DNA from: Blastococcus saxobsidens
GTDB lineage: Bacteria > Actinomycetota > Actinomycetes > Mycobacteriales > Geodermatophilaceae
Assembly (NCBI RefSeq): GCF_002938435.1
Contig: NZ_POQT01000015.1
Coordinates: 1 to 64,000, forward strand
DNA length: 64,000 nucleotides
Direction: 5' to 3'
The stretch's first letter is position 1. Each line of letters begins with the position of its first letter. The position numbers and the translations under genes were made by a program. The notes beneath the pieces are model-generated. The model was given only the letters and a program-made list of their open reading frames with translations. It was not told the DNA's origin and made no database searches. This document shows, piece after piece, positions 27,293 through 37,084 of this stretch.

Positions 27293-28035
27293 CGCGCGAC
27301 GCCGTAGAACCGCTCGAGTTCCGCGACCGTCAGCGAGCCGGCGGCGGCGTCCAGGACGACCCGGCCGGAGTCGAGGCCGACGACCCGGTCGCTGTGCCGC
27401 AGGGCCAGCGCCGGGTCGTGCAGGCATGCGACCAGCGCGCCGCCGCGCTCGGCGGCCAGCTCGCCGAGCACGGCGAGGACGGTGTCGGCCAGCGCCGGGT
27501 CCAGCGCCGAGGCGGGCTCGTCGGCCAGCACCAGCTCCGGCCGCTGCACCAGCAGCCGGGCGACGGCGACCCGCTGGCGCTGCCCACCCGAGAGCCGGTC
27601 GGTGCGCTCGTACATCCGGTCGGCCAGACCCAGCCGGTGCAGGGCGGCGGCGACCTCCGCCGTCCCCTGGGGGCGCAGCAGCGACCAGGCGGCGCGGGAG
27701 ACCGACCAGGAGCCCAGCCGGCCGGCGTTGACGTTGTGCACGACGCGCAGCTGCCCGGGCAGCTCCAGGTGCTGGCGCACGGTGCCGGTGCGTCCCCGCA
27801 GCCGGCGCAGCTCCCGTCCCCGCACCGATCCCGGGTCGGTGCCGTGCACCAGCACCTTCCCGGCCGACGGCGTCACGGTGCCGTCGAGCACCCCGAGCAG
27901 CGTCGACTTGCCGGCACCGGACGCGCCCACGACGGCGACCCGCTCGCCCCGGGCGACGGTGAGGTCCACCCCGGCCAGCGCCGTCGTGCCGCCGAAGCGC
28001 ACCTCGATACCGCGGAGCCGGGCGATGCCGGTCAG
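27289..28035 (-). CDS. ABC transporter ATPase, PhnC-like
   Basis: About 248 residues. Walker A is VGASGAGKSTLL, the Q-loop region is TVRQHLELP, the signature is LSGGQRQR, Walker B is LVLADEPAS, and the switch histidine lies in VACLHDPALAL. It energises the fused permease. The start is uncertain. CTG 28035 overlaps the binding-protein stop and gives the expected first strand (RLRGIEVRFGG). The first conventional start, GTG 28002, would cut into that strand. Coupled translation from the upstream gene is likely. Confidence 0.85.
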   Translation of the reverse strand: MTGIARLRGIEVRFGGTTALAGVDLTVARGERVAVVGASGAGKSTLLGVLDGTVTPSAGKVLVHGTDPGSVRGRELRRLRGRTGTVRQHLELPGQLRVVHNVNAGRLGSWSVSRAAWSLLRPQGTAEVAAALHRLGLADRMYERTDRLSGGQRQRVAVARLLVQRPELVLADEPASALDPALADTVLAVLGELAAERGGALVACLHDPALALRHSDRVVGLDSGRVVLDAAAGSLTVAELERFYGVAR

Positions 28036-28988
28036 CTGACCAGCCCGAGGTCGCGGCCGATCTCCTCGATCCGCCGGTAGTTCGCCGCCTCGGTCGGGAT
28101 GAAGGCCCCGGCACCGAAGAGGTCCAGCACGATCGCGTCGGCCGGCCGGTCGGGGGAGAGGCCGGTGAAGTGCGCGGTCAGCCGGTCGGGCCCGCCGAGC
28201 CGCTCGGCGGCCCGCGGGCCGAGCAGCCAGTGGTAGTCGTGGTAGCCCGGGGTGCGGGCGTAGGCGACCACCGCCGGGTCCACCTCGCCGGCCGCGCTGC
28301 GCGCCAGCCACACCTGCTCGTTGACCGCCCCGGCCTGGTAGGTGCCCGAGGCGACGAGCGCGAGGGTGGAGTCGTGCGAACCGGAGAACCCGGGGCCGCC
28401 GGGGAAGCCCTCCGGGTCGACGCCGGCCTCGCGCAGGAAGTACGCGGGCATGAGCCGGCCCGACGTCGAGGTCTGGCTGCCGTAGGTGAAGCGCAGGTCG
28501 GCCAGCGGGCGCAGGTCGTCGGCCGGCGTCACCCCCGTGGAGGAGTTGACGACGAACACGGAGTGGAAGTCGGCGTCGATGTCGCGCTGGGCCACCGGGA
28601 CGGCGCCCGGGGTCTGCAGCCGGGCCTGGACGCCGGTGAGGCCGCCGAACCACACGAGGTCGAGGTCGCCGGTGCGGAACAGGGAGACAGCGGCGGCGTA
28701 GTCGGTGACCGGCCGGTACTCCACCGGGATGCCGAGCGCGTCGGCCAGGGAGTCGGCGACGGTGGCGTGCAGCCGCTGCAGGACCTCGGGGTCCTGGTCG
28801 GGGATGGCGCCGATGCGCAGCTGTCGGGCCGGATCGGGCCCGGCGGAGGAGCTGCCGCCGCAGCCGGCGAGCGCGGCGACGACGGCGGCGCCCGTGCCGG
28901 CGAGCAGGGTGCGGCGGGAGATGCGGGGGAGGAGCGGGACCAACTCGTTTCCGGGGCCACCCGACCGGGCAGCGGGAGCGGTGCTCAC
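28032..28988 (-). CDS. ABC substrate-binding lipoprotein, PhnD family, possible selenate type
   Basis: A 318-residue exported binding protein. A twin-arginine-like RISRRTLLAG precedes the hydrophobic segment and the lipobox LAGC. The mature part shows LRIGAIPDQDPEVLQRL, TDYAAAVSLFRTGDLDLVWF, GGLTGVQARLQ, RDIDADFHSVFV and GSQTSTSGRLMP. This is PhnD-like; the IPDQDPE start resembles the branch that genome surveys linked to selenium users and named putative selenate binding protein. GTG 28988 follows GAGGACGTA. With SelA/B/C/D in the window, selenium supply is attractive but unproven. Confidence 0.85.
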   Translation of the reverse strand: MSTAPAARSGGPGNELVPLLPRISRRTLLAGTGAAVVAALAGCGGSSSAGPDPARQLRIGAIPDQDPEVLQRLHATVADSLADALGIPVEYRPVTDYAAAVSLFRTGDLDLVWFGGLTGVQARLQTPGAVPVAQRDIDADFHSVFVVNSSTGVTPADDLRPLADLRFTYGSQTSTSGRLMPAYFLREAGVDPEGFPGGPGFSGSHDSTLALVASGTYQAGAVNEQVWLARSAAGEVDPAVVAYARTPGYHDYHWLLGPRAAERLGGPDRLTAHFTGLSPDRPADAIVLDLFGAGAFIPTEAANYRRIEEIGRDLGLVS

Positions 28989-29306
28989 TACGTCCTCGCG
29001 GGGGGAAGGGGAACGGGCACGGCGGATCTCCTGGGCGATCGGGGGCGGGCGCCCCATCCTCTACCGGGGACGGTCGCGGCGGCACGGCGCGCCGCCGGCG
29101 CACCCCTGCGGTGCCCCCTTCGGTCACGTTCTGGGCACGCTTCGGCGCACCCGGCCCGGACGTCCGCAGAGGCTGCCTACTGTGACGGCGTAACCGGCCG
29201 GCCGGCATCGGCCGGCCCCAGGCCCCGGGCGGCGAGGGCAGGCCCCCGTCCGCCCTGGAGACGTGCGAACCCGCCGCGCGGACGGCGGGTTCGACAAGGG
29301 AGAGAC
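28989..29306. other. 318-bp divergent intergenic region with leader hairpin before livK
   Basis: The region separates two ABC operons. On the plus side a candidate -10 TACTGT (29178-29183) lies about 125 bp before livK. A CCGGCC-rich tract follows, then a perfect ten-pair inverted repeat GAACCCGCCG/CGGCGGGTTC (29267-29276 with 29283-29292). This ends just before the AAGGGAGAG Shine-Dalgarno site. The hairpin could insulate or control the livK ribosome site. No gene is seen. Confidence 0.45.
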
Positions 29307-30488
29307 ATGCGCACCAAGCTCTGCACCGTGGCGGCTGCGAGCGCCGCCGCCCTCCTCCTCGCCTCCTGCGGCTCCGGGGACTCCGGTGGCGGGGACACCA
29401 GCGCCTCGGGCGGCGGCCTGACCGGCGAGGGCAGCGGCGAGTCGTGCACCATCGAGGGCGAGGTGCCCATCGGCGCGGTGCTCAGCCTCACCGGTGCGGC
29501 GGCCAGCTACGGCGAGTCCCAGCAGCGCGGCCTGGAGCTGGCGGCCGCGGAGCTGGCCGGGAACGATGGCGTCACCTACGACCTGACGATCGAGGACGAC
29601 CAGACCGACCCCCGCCAGGCCATCACGCTGTTCGACGAGTTCGTCAACGACGGCGCGAGCCTGATCATCGGGCCCACGCTGTCCAACGCCGCCGTCCAGG
29701 CCGACCCGATCGCCCAGGAGGCCGGCGTCCCGGTGCTCGGCATCTCCAACACCGCGGCGGGCGTCACCGAGATCGGGGACTACATCTTCCGCGACTCGCT
29801 GACGGAGCAGGCGGTCATCCCGCAGACGATCGCCGCGGCCACCGAGGAGTTCGGCCTCCAGGACGTCGTCGTGATGTACAGCAACGACGACGCGTTCACC
29901 GAATCCGGCTACGAGGCGTTCGCCGCCGCGCTGGAGGACGAGGGCGTGGAGATCAGCGAGACGATCACCTTCTCCAAGTCCGACACCGACTTCCGGGCCC
30001 TGCTCACCCAGGCGCAGGAGAGCGACCCCGACGCGATCGTCGTCTCCGCCCTGATCGAGGCCGCCGTCCCGCTGGTCACCCAGGCCCGCGAGCTGGGCAT
30101 CGACGTGCCGATCATCGGTGGCAACGGGTTCAACAACCCGCGGCTCATGGCTGACGCCGGTGAGGCGGCCGAGGGCGTCGTCGTCGGTGCCGCGTGGAAC
30201 TCCACCTCCGACAACCCGGAGAACCAGGCGTTCCTGGAGGCCTACGAGGCCGAGTACGACGCCCGTCCCGACCAGTTCGCCGCGCAGGCCTACACCGGCC
30301 TGAAGCTGGTTGACCAGGCCGTGCGGGCCAACTGCTCCGCCGAGCGCGACAGCATCCAGCAGGCCCTCGGCGAGATCGAGGACGTGCCGACGGTCCTGGG
30401 GGAGTTCTCCATCGACGAGAACCGCGACGCCGACCACCCCGCCGTCGTGCAGGTGGTCGAGAACGGCACCTTCACCGTCCTCGAGTGA
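29307..30488 (+). CDS. livK: Branched-chain amino-acid-type ABC substrate-binding lipoprotein
   Basis: A 393-residue type I periplasmic binding protein. The signal peptide ends in the lipobox L-A-S-C and a Gly/Ser-rich linker follows. The body has IGAVLSLTGAAASYGESQQR, IEDDQTDPRQAITLFDEFV, LIIGPTLSNAAVQADPIAQE and NTAAGVTEIGDYIFR, all LivK-like. ATG 29307 follows GGGAGAGAC. It heads the liv-type operon; the ligand could be branched-chain amino acids, other amino acids or urea-like molecules. Confidence 0.9.
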   Translation: MRTKLCTVAAASAAALLLASCGSGDSGGGDTSASGGGLTGEGSGESCTIEGEVPIGAVLSLTGAAASYGESQQRGLELAAAELAGNDGVTYDLTIEDDQTDPRQAITLFDEFVNDGASLIIGPTLSNAAVQADPIAQEAGVPVLGISNTAAGVTEIGDYIFRDSLTEQAVIPQTIAAATEEFGLQDVVVMYSNDDAFTESGYEAFAAALEDEGVEISETITFSKSDTDFRALLTQAQESDPDAIVVSALIEAAVPLVTQARELGIDVPIIGGNGFNNPRLMADAGEAAEGVVVGAAWNSTSDNPENQAFLEAYEAEYDARPDQFAAQAYTGLKLVDQAVRANCSAERDSIQQALGEIEDVPTVLGEFSIDENRDADHPAVVQVVENGTFTVLE

Positions 30489-30540
30489 TCCGGCGCACGG
30501 CTCCGGTCGGCTGACGGCCGAGCCGTCCTGCGGCCCTGCC

Positions 30541-30568
30541 GGGGGCCCGGTCCACGGACCGGGCCCCC
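30541..30568. terminator. GC-rich hairpin between livK and livH
   Basis: GGGGGCCCGGTCC (30541-30553) and GGACCGGGCCCCC (30556-30568) are perfect complements with almost no loop. Such hairpins after binding-protein genes often stabilise or attenuate the transcript, giving more binding protein than permease. Confidence 0.65.
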
Positions 30569-30618
30569 GACAGGTCGTCGACTACCGTGCCTGCACCCAC
30601 TTCGAGACAGGGACGGCT

Positions 30619-31494
30619 GTGCAGCAGCTCCTCAACGGCATCTTCATCGGCTCCATCTACGCGTTGTTCGCCATCGGCTTCACGCTGGTCTTCGGCATCC
30701 TCGACCGGCTGAACCTGGCGCACCCCGCGGTCTTCGCCGCCTCGGCCTTCGTGGGCATCGAGCTGGTGGAGCGCGGCGGACTCTCCCTGTGGGCGGCGCT
30801 GCCGCTGGTGTTCGTCGTCGGCGCCGTCCTCGGCCTGCTGATCGAGCGGCTGGCGTTCCGGCCGCTCAAGGGCCGGGCCGACGCGCACTTCGCCGGCCTG
30901 ATCTCCTCCATCGCACTGGCCGGCATGCTGATCGCCCTGCTCCAGTGGCGGTACGGCCCCGACACCCGCCGCTTCCCTCCCGGCTCGTTCCCCGACACCC
31001 GGTTCGAGGTCTTCGGCGCCCAGGTCACCCTCGTGCAGGTCGTGATCCTCGCGGTCTCCCTCGCCCTCATGGTCGCGCTGACCTACATGGTCACCCGGAC
31101 CCGGCTGGGCCGGGGCATGCGCGCGGTCGCGGAGAACCCGACGGCGGCGCGGGTCCTGGGCGTGAACGTCGACCGGGTGACCGCGGTGACCTTCGCGATC
31201 TCCTCGTCGCTCGGCGCGGTCGCCGGCGTGCTCTTCGCCATCAACGTGAACACCGCCCAGCTGGGCATGGGCGCCGCCATCGAGCTCAAGGGCCTGGCCG
31301 TCATCATCGTCGGCGGCATGGGCTCGCTGCCGGGCGCGCTCATCGGTGGTCTGCTCCTGGGCCTGGCCGAGGTGTTCGCCGTCCAGTACATCGGCTCGTC
31401 GTGGATCGACGTCATCGCCTTCGGGCTGCTGTTCGTCATCCTCCTGCTGCGCCCCCAGGGGCTGCTCGGCGCCCGGAAGGTCCGGGAGGTCTGA
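30619..31494 (+). CDS. livH: Branched-chain amino-acid-type ABC permease LivH
   Basis: A 291-residue permease with about eight helices. The start VQQLLNGIFIGSIYALFAIG and the late AIELKGLAVIIVGGMGSLPG are family landmarks; EAA-type residues lie in RAVAENPTAARVLGVNVDRV. GTG 30619 is chosen by alignment. The TGA stop overlaps ATG of the next gene (ATGA). Confidence 0.93.
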   Translation: MQQLLNGIFIGSIYALFAIGFTLVFGILDRLNLAHPAVFAASAFVGIELVERGGLSLWAALPLVFVVGAVLGLLIERLAFRPLKGRADAHFAGLISSIALAGMLIALLQWRYGPDTRRFPPGSFPDTRFEVFGAQVTLVQVVILAVSLALMVALTYMVTRTRLGRGMRAVAENPTAARVLGVNVDRVTAVTFAISSSLGAVAGVLFAINVNTAQLGMGAAIELKGLAVIIVGGMGSLPGALIGGLLLGLAEVFAVQYIGSSWIDVIAFGLLFVILLLRPQGLLGARKVREV

Positions 31495-33326
31495 TGCTGG
31501 GCCAGTACGCCACCACGCTGACCTTCATCGCCCTCGGGGCGATCTTCGCCTACTCCTTCTACGCGGTCCTGATCGCCGGGCAGCTGAGCCTCGGGCAGGC
31601 CGGCTTCGCCTCGCTCGCCGCCTTCTCCGGGGCCTACCTGGCCCCCAGCGGAGCGGACGTCGGCGACGTCCCCGCGCTGCTGATCGCCGTGGCGATCGGC
31701 ATGTCGGTGGGCGCGCTCGCTGCCGTCGTCCTCGGCCTGCCGACGATGCACCTGCGCGGGGTCTTCCTCGCCATCGCCACCCTCGGGTTCGCCGAGGCGG
31801 TGCGCGTGGTCCTGCTCAACCAGGAGTGGACCGGGGGTGCGCAGGGGCTCGGGGTGCCGCGCGTCCTGACCGTCGGCATGGCGTGGCTCGCCCTGGGCCT
31901 GGTGGCCTACTGGTTCTGGCGCATGGGCCGGTCCCGCTACGGCCGGGCCCTGGAGGCCATCCGCGAGGACGAGCTGGCCGCCCGCGCCATGGGCATCGAC
32001 GTCGGCCGGCACCGGCTCGCCGCCTTCGTCACCGCGGGCGCCGTCGCCGGCCTGTACGGGGTGCTCTACGCCTACTACGTCCGACTCATCGCACCGGACG
32101 ACTTCGACTTCACCGCGGCCGTCGAGGGGCTGGTCACCGCCGTCGTCGGTGGCTCCACGATGTTCCTCGGCCCGGTCCTGGGCAGCGGTTTCCTGACCGC
32201 CGTCCCGGAGATCCAGCGGGCGGTCGGGGTGGAGGCTGGCTGGATCCGGCCGTTCCTCGCCGGCCTGCTGCTGCTGGTGGTCATCCTCTTCCTGCCCGGC
32301 GGGCTGGCCAGCCTGATCCGGCGCCGCACCCGCATGCCCGCCGACGCCGCAGCCGAGGCCGCCGGTGAGCGCGCCGGCCGCAGCCACCCGCCCGCCGGCG
32401 ACACGGTGGTCGCGCTGGCCGGCCTCGGCAAGGAGTACGGCGGGGTGCACGCCGTGCGCGGCGTCGACCTGGAGATCCGGGCCGGTGAGGTCGTCGGGCT
32501 GATCGGCCCGAACGGCGCCGGGAAGACCACCCTGGTCAACATGATCAGCGGGCTGGTCCCTCCCAGTTCCGGCAGCGCGACGGTGCTCGGTGCGGAGATC
32601 GGCCGCACGCCGGTGCACCGGATCGCCGCAGCGGGGGTCAGCCGCACGTTCCAGCACTCGAAGTTGTTCAACCGGCTCTCGGCACTGGAGAACGTGCTCG
32701 TGGGAGCTCACCTGGTGAGCCGTCCGACCTTCCTGCGGCGGCTGCTGTGGCTGCCCTCGGCCCGCCGCGACGAATCGGCCGCACTGCGCCAGGCGGCACG
32801 CTGCCTGGAGCGCGTGGGTCTCGCCGAGCTGGCCGCCAGCCGGGCCGAGGCGCTCTCCTACGGCGACCAGCGCCGACTGGAGATCGCCCGTGCCCTGGCC
32901 TCGGACCCGTCCCTGCTGATCCTGGACGAGCCGGCCGCCGGCATGAACCACGTGGAGGCGCGGCGGCTCTCGGAGCTGATCACGTCGTTGGCGCAGGACG
33001 GGCTGACCATCCTGTTCATCGAGCACAACGTGGGCATGGTGCTGCGGACCTGCACGCGGGTGGTCGTGCTGAACTTCGGCGAGGTGATCGCCAGTGGCGC
33101 CCCGGCCGAGATCGCGTCCGATCCGGCCGTCGTCGAGGCCTACCTGGGCTCGGCCGACGAGGACCCGGCCGGCGGTTCCATCGCCGAGGGCACGCTGGAC
33201 GACCCGACGTCGGCGGAGCGGGCGGACGCAACGCCGGACGCACCGCCGGACCCGGTCGTCGACGTGCGGCCCGGTGCGGCCGGCGACCTGGCACCACCGG
33301 ACTCGACCCCGAGGGATGCGACATGA
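31494..33326 (+). CDS. livM/livG: Fused LivM permease-LivG ATPase
   Basis: A 610-residue fusion. Residues 1 to about 285 are a LivM permease (LIAGQLSLGQAGFASLAAFS; GVFLAIATLGFAEAVRVVLL). After a charged linker of about 30 residues comes a LivG ATPase with Walker A IGPNGAGKTTLVN, the LivG-type SRTFQHSKLFNRLSALENVL, Walker B LLILDEPAAGMN and switch histidine IEHNVGMV. A 60-residue acidic tail follows. The signature is degenerate (ALSYGDQRRLEIAR), as is usual in LivG. ATG 31494 overlaps livH. Confidence 0.93.
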   Translation: MLGQYATTLTFIALGAIFAYSFYAVLIAGQLSLGQAGFASLAAFSGAYLAPSGADVGDVPALLIAVAIGMSVGALAAVVLGLPTMHLRGVFLAIATLGFAEAVRVVLLNQEWTGGAQGLGVPRVLTVGMAWLALGLVAYWFWRMGRSRYGRALEAIREDELAARAMGIDVGRHRLAAFVTAGAVAGLYGVLYAYYVRLIAPDDFDFTAAVEGLVTAVVGGSTMFLGPVLGSGFLTAVPEIQRAVGVEAGWIRPFLAGLLLLVVILFLPGGLASLIRRRTRMPADAAAEAAGERAGRSHPPAGDTVVALAGLGKEYGGVHAVRGVDLEIRAGEVVGLIGPNGAGKTTLVNMISGLVPPSSGSATVLGAEIGRTPVHRIAAAGVSRTFQHSKLFNRLSALENVLVGAHLVSRPTFLRRLLWLPSARRDESAALRQAARCLERVGLAELAASRAEALSYGDQRRLEIARALASDPSLLILDEPAAGMNHVEARRLSELITSLAQDGLTILFIEHNVGMVLRTCTRVVVLNFGEVIASGAPAEIASDPAVVEAYLGSADEDPAGGSIAEGTLDDPTSAERADATPDAPPDPVVDVRPGAAGDLAPPDSTPRDAT

Positions 33327-34045
33327 GCGACCCCATCCTCACCGTGGACGGCCTGCGGGTGAGCTACGGCCGGGTCGAGGCGGTCCGGGACGTCAGCTTC
33401 CGCGCCGAGCCGGGGGCGCTGGTGACGCTGGTCGGCGCCAACGGGGCGGGCAAGTCCTCGGTCATCAACGCCGTCGCCGGGCTGCTCCGGCCGGCCGGTG
33501 GGCGGATCACGTTCGAGGGGCAGGAGATCACCCGGACGCCGGCGCACAAGCTGGTGCGCCGGGGGCTGGTCCAGGTGCCCGAGGGGCGGCAGATCCTGGC
33601 CACGCTGACCATCGAGGAGAACCTCCAGATGGGTGGGTGGCACACCGGTGGCGGGGGCTCGGGCGCCATCGACGCCATGTACGACAGGTTCCCGGTGCTC
33701 GCCGAGCGGCGCGCGCTGCCGGCCGGAGCGCTGTCCGGCGGCGAGCAGCAGATGCTGGCCATCGCACGGGCCCTGGTGGCCGGGCCGAAGGTGATGCTCA
33801 TGGACGAGCCGTCGATGGGGCTGGCCCCCAAGATCGTCGACGAGGTGTTCCGCGTCATCGAGGAGATCCGGGCGTCGGGCACCACGGTCGTGCTGGTCGA
33901 GCAGAACGCCCGCCGGGCGCTGCGCGCGGCCGACCACGGCTACGTCATGCAGAGCGGGGAGGTCGTGCACTCGGGCCCGGCTGCCGACCTGCTCGCCGAC
34001 GAGCGCATCGTGCAGGCCTACCTGGGGGTCGAGAGCGGGACCTGA
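33323..34045 (+). CDS. livF: Branched-chain amino-acid-type ABC ATPase LivF
   Basis: A 240-residue ATPase. Walker A is VGANGAGKSSVIN, LivF-specific VPEGRQILATLTIEENLQMG follows, the signature is LSGGEQQMLAIAR and Walker B is VMLMDEPSMGLAP. It pairs with the LivG domain of the preceding fusion. ATG 33323 overlaps the upstream stop by four bases. Last gene of the operon, followed by a hairpin. Confidence 0.94.
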   Translation: MSDPILTVDGLRVSYGRVEAVRDVSFRAEPGALVTLVGANGAGKSSVINAVAGLLRPAGGRITFEGQEITRTPAHKLVRRGLVQVPEGRQILATLTIEENLQMGGWHTGGGGSGAIDAMYDRFPVLAERRALPAGALSGGEQQMLAIARALVAGPKVMLMDEPSMGLAPKIVDEVFRVIEEIRASGTTVVLVEQNARRALRAADHGYVMQSGEVVHSGPAADLLADERIVQAYLGVESGT

Positions 34046-34073
34046 CCGGCCGGCCGGTGAGGTGCTGGAACGG

Positions 34074-34123
34074 CCCCGTGCAGGGTCCCGCCGCGAGCGC
34101 AGCGAGTGGTGGGGGGCGCGGGG
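34074..34123 (+). terminator. Terminator hairpin after livF
   Basis: CCCCGTGC (34074-34081) pairs with GCGCGGGG (34116-34123). An inner CCCGCC/GGTGGG stem encloses the tip GCGAGCGCAGCGAG, and TCCTTCT follows. The tip sequence recurs, inverted, in the hairpin after hemW. Confidence 0.65.
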
Positions 34124-34141
34124 TCCTTCTAGGGTCCTGTC

Positions 34142-34501
34142 GTGACCGACTGCCTGTTCTGCCGCATGGTCGCCGGTGAGATCCCCGCCGACGTCGTCCA
34201 CCGCACCGACCGCGTGCTCGCCTTCCGCGACATCAACCCGCAGGCGCCGACGCACGTGCTGGTGGTCCCGCAGGACCACCACGCCACCGTCGGCGCGCTC
34301 GCCGAGGCCGACCCGGCGCTGCTCGGCGACGTCGTCTCGGCGGCGCACGCGGTGGCGCGCCAGGAGGGCCTGGTGGGCGCGGACGGCGCCGAGCCGGGCT
34401 ACCGCCTGGTGGCCAACACCGGTCCTGACGCGGGCCAGACCGTGCACCACGTGCACCTGCACGTGCTGGGCGGCCGGGGCCTCGGGTGGCCGCCGGGGTG
34501 A
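34142..34501 (+). CDS. HIT-family nucleotide hydrolase (HinT-like)
   Basis: A 119-residue histidine-triad protein. DCLFCRMVAGEIPADVVHRT is the family start and HHVHLHVLGG contains the catalytic H-x-H-x-H triad (with the extra leading H). Family members hydrolyse nucleoside phosphoramidates and AMP-linked adducts. GTG 34142 fits. In many actinobacteria a HIT gene lies just before phoH; here an enoyl-CoA hydratase gene intervenes. Confidence 0.93.
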   Translation: MTDCLFCRMVAGEIPADVVHRTDRVLAFRDINPQAPTHVLVVPQDHHATVGALAEADPALLGDVVSAAHAVARQEGLVGADGAEPGYRLVANTGPDAGQTVHHVHLHVLGGRGLGWPPG

Positions 34502-34533
34502 CCCCGCCCGGAGCTGCCTGAGAAGGTGGGGGC

Positions 34534-35346
34534 ATGAGCGAGCCCCTGCGCATCGAGCGCGACGGCGACGTCGCCGTCGTCGTCCTGGACAACCCGCCGC
34601 TGAACCTCTTCGACGCGGCGACGTTCGACGCGATGGAGCGGGTGGCGCGGGAGCTCGTGGCGATGACCGACCCGGCCGACCCCGACCGGGCCCGCGCGGT
34701 GCTGGTCGAGGCGCGCGGCAAGGTGGTCTCCGGCGGCGTCGACGTCACCTACTTCCGGGACATCGCCGAGGGGCCCGACCCGGCCGAGCGCGGCGGCGAG
34801 CTGTGGGCCCGCCTGCTGGAGGTGGCCAACACCTTCGAGGACCTGCCGGTGCCCACCGTGTTCGCCGCCCACGGGCTGACGCTGACCGCAGCGTTCGAGC
34901 TGGCGCTGTCCTGCGACATCCTGCTGGCCGCGGAGAAGGCTTCGTTCGGCCTGGTGGAGATCGTCGTGGGTCTGACCCCGTCGATGGGCGGGCCGCAGCG
35001 GCTGGCCGAGCGCGCCGGCCCGGCCCGGGCCAAGGAGCTCGTCTACACCGGCGAGCGCTACCCGGCCGCGGTGCTGGAGCGATGGAACGTGGTCAACCGC
35101 GTGCTGCCCGACGAGGGCTTCGCCGAGGCCGCTCGCGCCTACGCCCACCGGGTGGCGGCCGGCCCCACGGTGGCGCACGCGGCGACCAAGCGGCTGGCGT
35201 CGGTCGCCGTCCGCGAGGGAGCCCGGGCGGCCGACGCGCTGGTGCCCGCCGTCTCCGGCCCGCTGTTCGCCACCGAGGACCTGCGCGGCGCCGTCGCGTC
35301 GTTCCTGTCCGACGGCCCCGGCAAGGCGAGCTACCGCGGTCGGTGA
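34534..35346 (+). CDS. Enoyl-CoA hydratase/isomerase family protein
   Basis: A 270-residue crotonase-fold enzyme. VVLDNPPLNLFDAATFDAM, KVVSGGVDVTYF and THGLTLTAAFELALSCDILL-like segments (here AAHGLTLTAAFELALSCDIL) build the CoA site. The second signature is FGLVEIVVGLTPSMGGPQRL, with the glutamate of EIVVG in the usual place. ATG 34534. No operon partner other than nearby HIT and phoH; substrate unknown. Confidence 0.85.
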   Translation: MSEPLRIERDGDVAVVVLDNPPLNLFDAATFDAMERVARELVAMTDPADPDRARAVLVEARGKVVSGGVDVTYFRDIAEGPDPAERGGELWARLLEVANTFEDLPVPTVFAAHGLTLTAAFELALSCDILLAAEKASFGLVEIVVGLTPSMGGPQRLAERAGPARAKELVYTGERYPAAVLERWNVVNRVLPDEGFAEAARAYAHRVAAGPTVAHAATKRLASVAVREGARAADALVPAVSGPLFATEDLRGAVASFLSDGPGKASYRGR

Positions 35347-35450
35347 CCCCATCGAGCGACCGGCGCTTGAGGGGCGCTCGCGCGGGTAGAGTCGACCGTC
35401 CAGTGCCGCAACAGCACATCGCCGTAGCAGGAAGGCAGGGTCGAGGGTTC

Positions 35451-36575
<1,125 letters not shown>

Positions 36576-36580
36576 CCGCC

Positions 36581-37084
36581 GTGCCCGTCGAGGTGTCCAA
36601 CGAGTCCGAGATCGCCGTGGACGAGGCCGAACTGGCCGGCGTCTGCCGGTTCGTGCTCGGCGAGATGGAGATCAACCCGATGGCCGAGCTGTCGGTGCTC
36701 TGCGTCGACACCGAGTACATGAGCAGCCTGCACGAGCGGTGGATGGGCGAGAAGGGCCCCACCGACGTGCTGGCCTTCCCCATGGACGAGTTCGACTCCG
36801 GGCGGCCGGACGACCCCGAGCCCGGCCCGGCCCTGCTCGGCGACATCGTGCTGTGCCCGTCGGTCGCCGTCCGGCAGGCCCGGGCCGCCGGTCACTCCAT
36901 GGATGACGAGCTGGTCCTGCTGGCCACTCACGGGGTGCTGCACCTGCTCGGGTACGACCACATGGAGCCCGACGAGGAGAAGGAGATGTTCGCGCTCCAG
37001 TCGAAGCTCATCGACGCCTGGCGCGCCGCTCCCCGCGAGCCGGTGACCGGCGCGGCGACGGGTCAGGAGAGCGGTTCCCGATGA
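36581..37084 (+). CDS. ybeY: Endoribonuclease YbeY
   Basis: A 167-residue metal-dependent RNase involved in 16S rRNA 3' maturation. The zinc motif is [11 protein letters not shown] (H-x3-H-x5-H); [12 protein letters not shown] and [12 protein letters not shown] are also conserved. GTG 36581 is chosen because [10 protein letters not shown] matches the family start. The stop (37082-37084) overlaps an ATG that opens an 83-bp mini-ORF element rather than the next housekeeping gene. Confidence 0.95.
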   Translation: MPVEVSNESEIAVDEAELAGVCRFVLGEMEINPMAELSVLCVDTEYMSSLHERWMGEKGPTDVLAFPMDEFDSGRPDDPEPGPALLGDIVLCPSVAVRQARAAGHSMDDELVLLATHGVLHLLGYDHMEPDEEKEMFALQSKLIDAWRAAPREPVTGAATGQESGSR

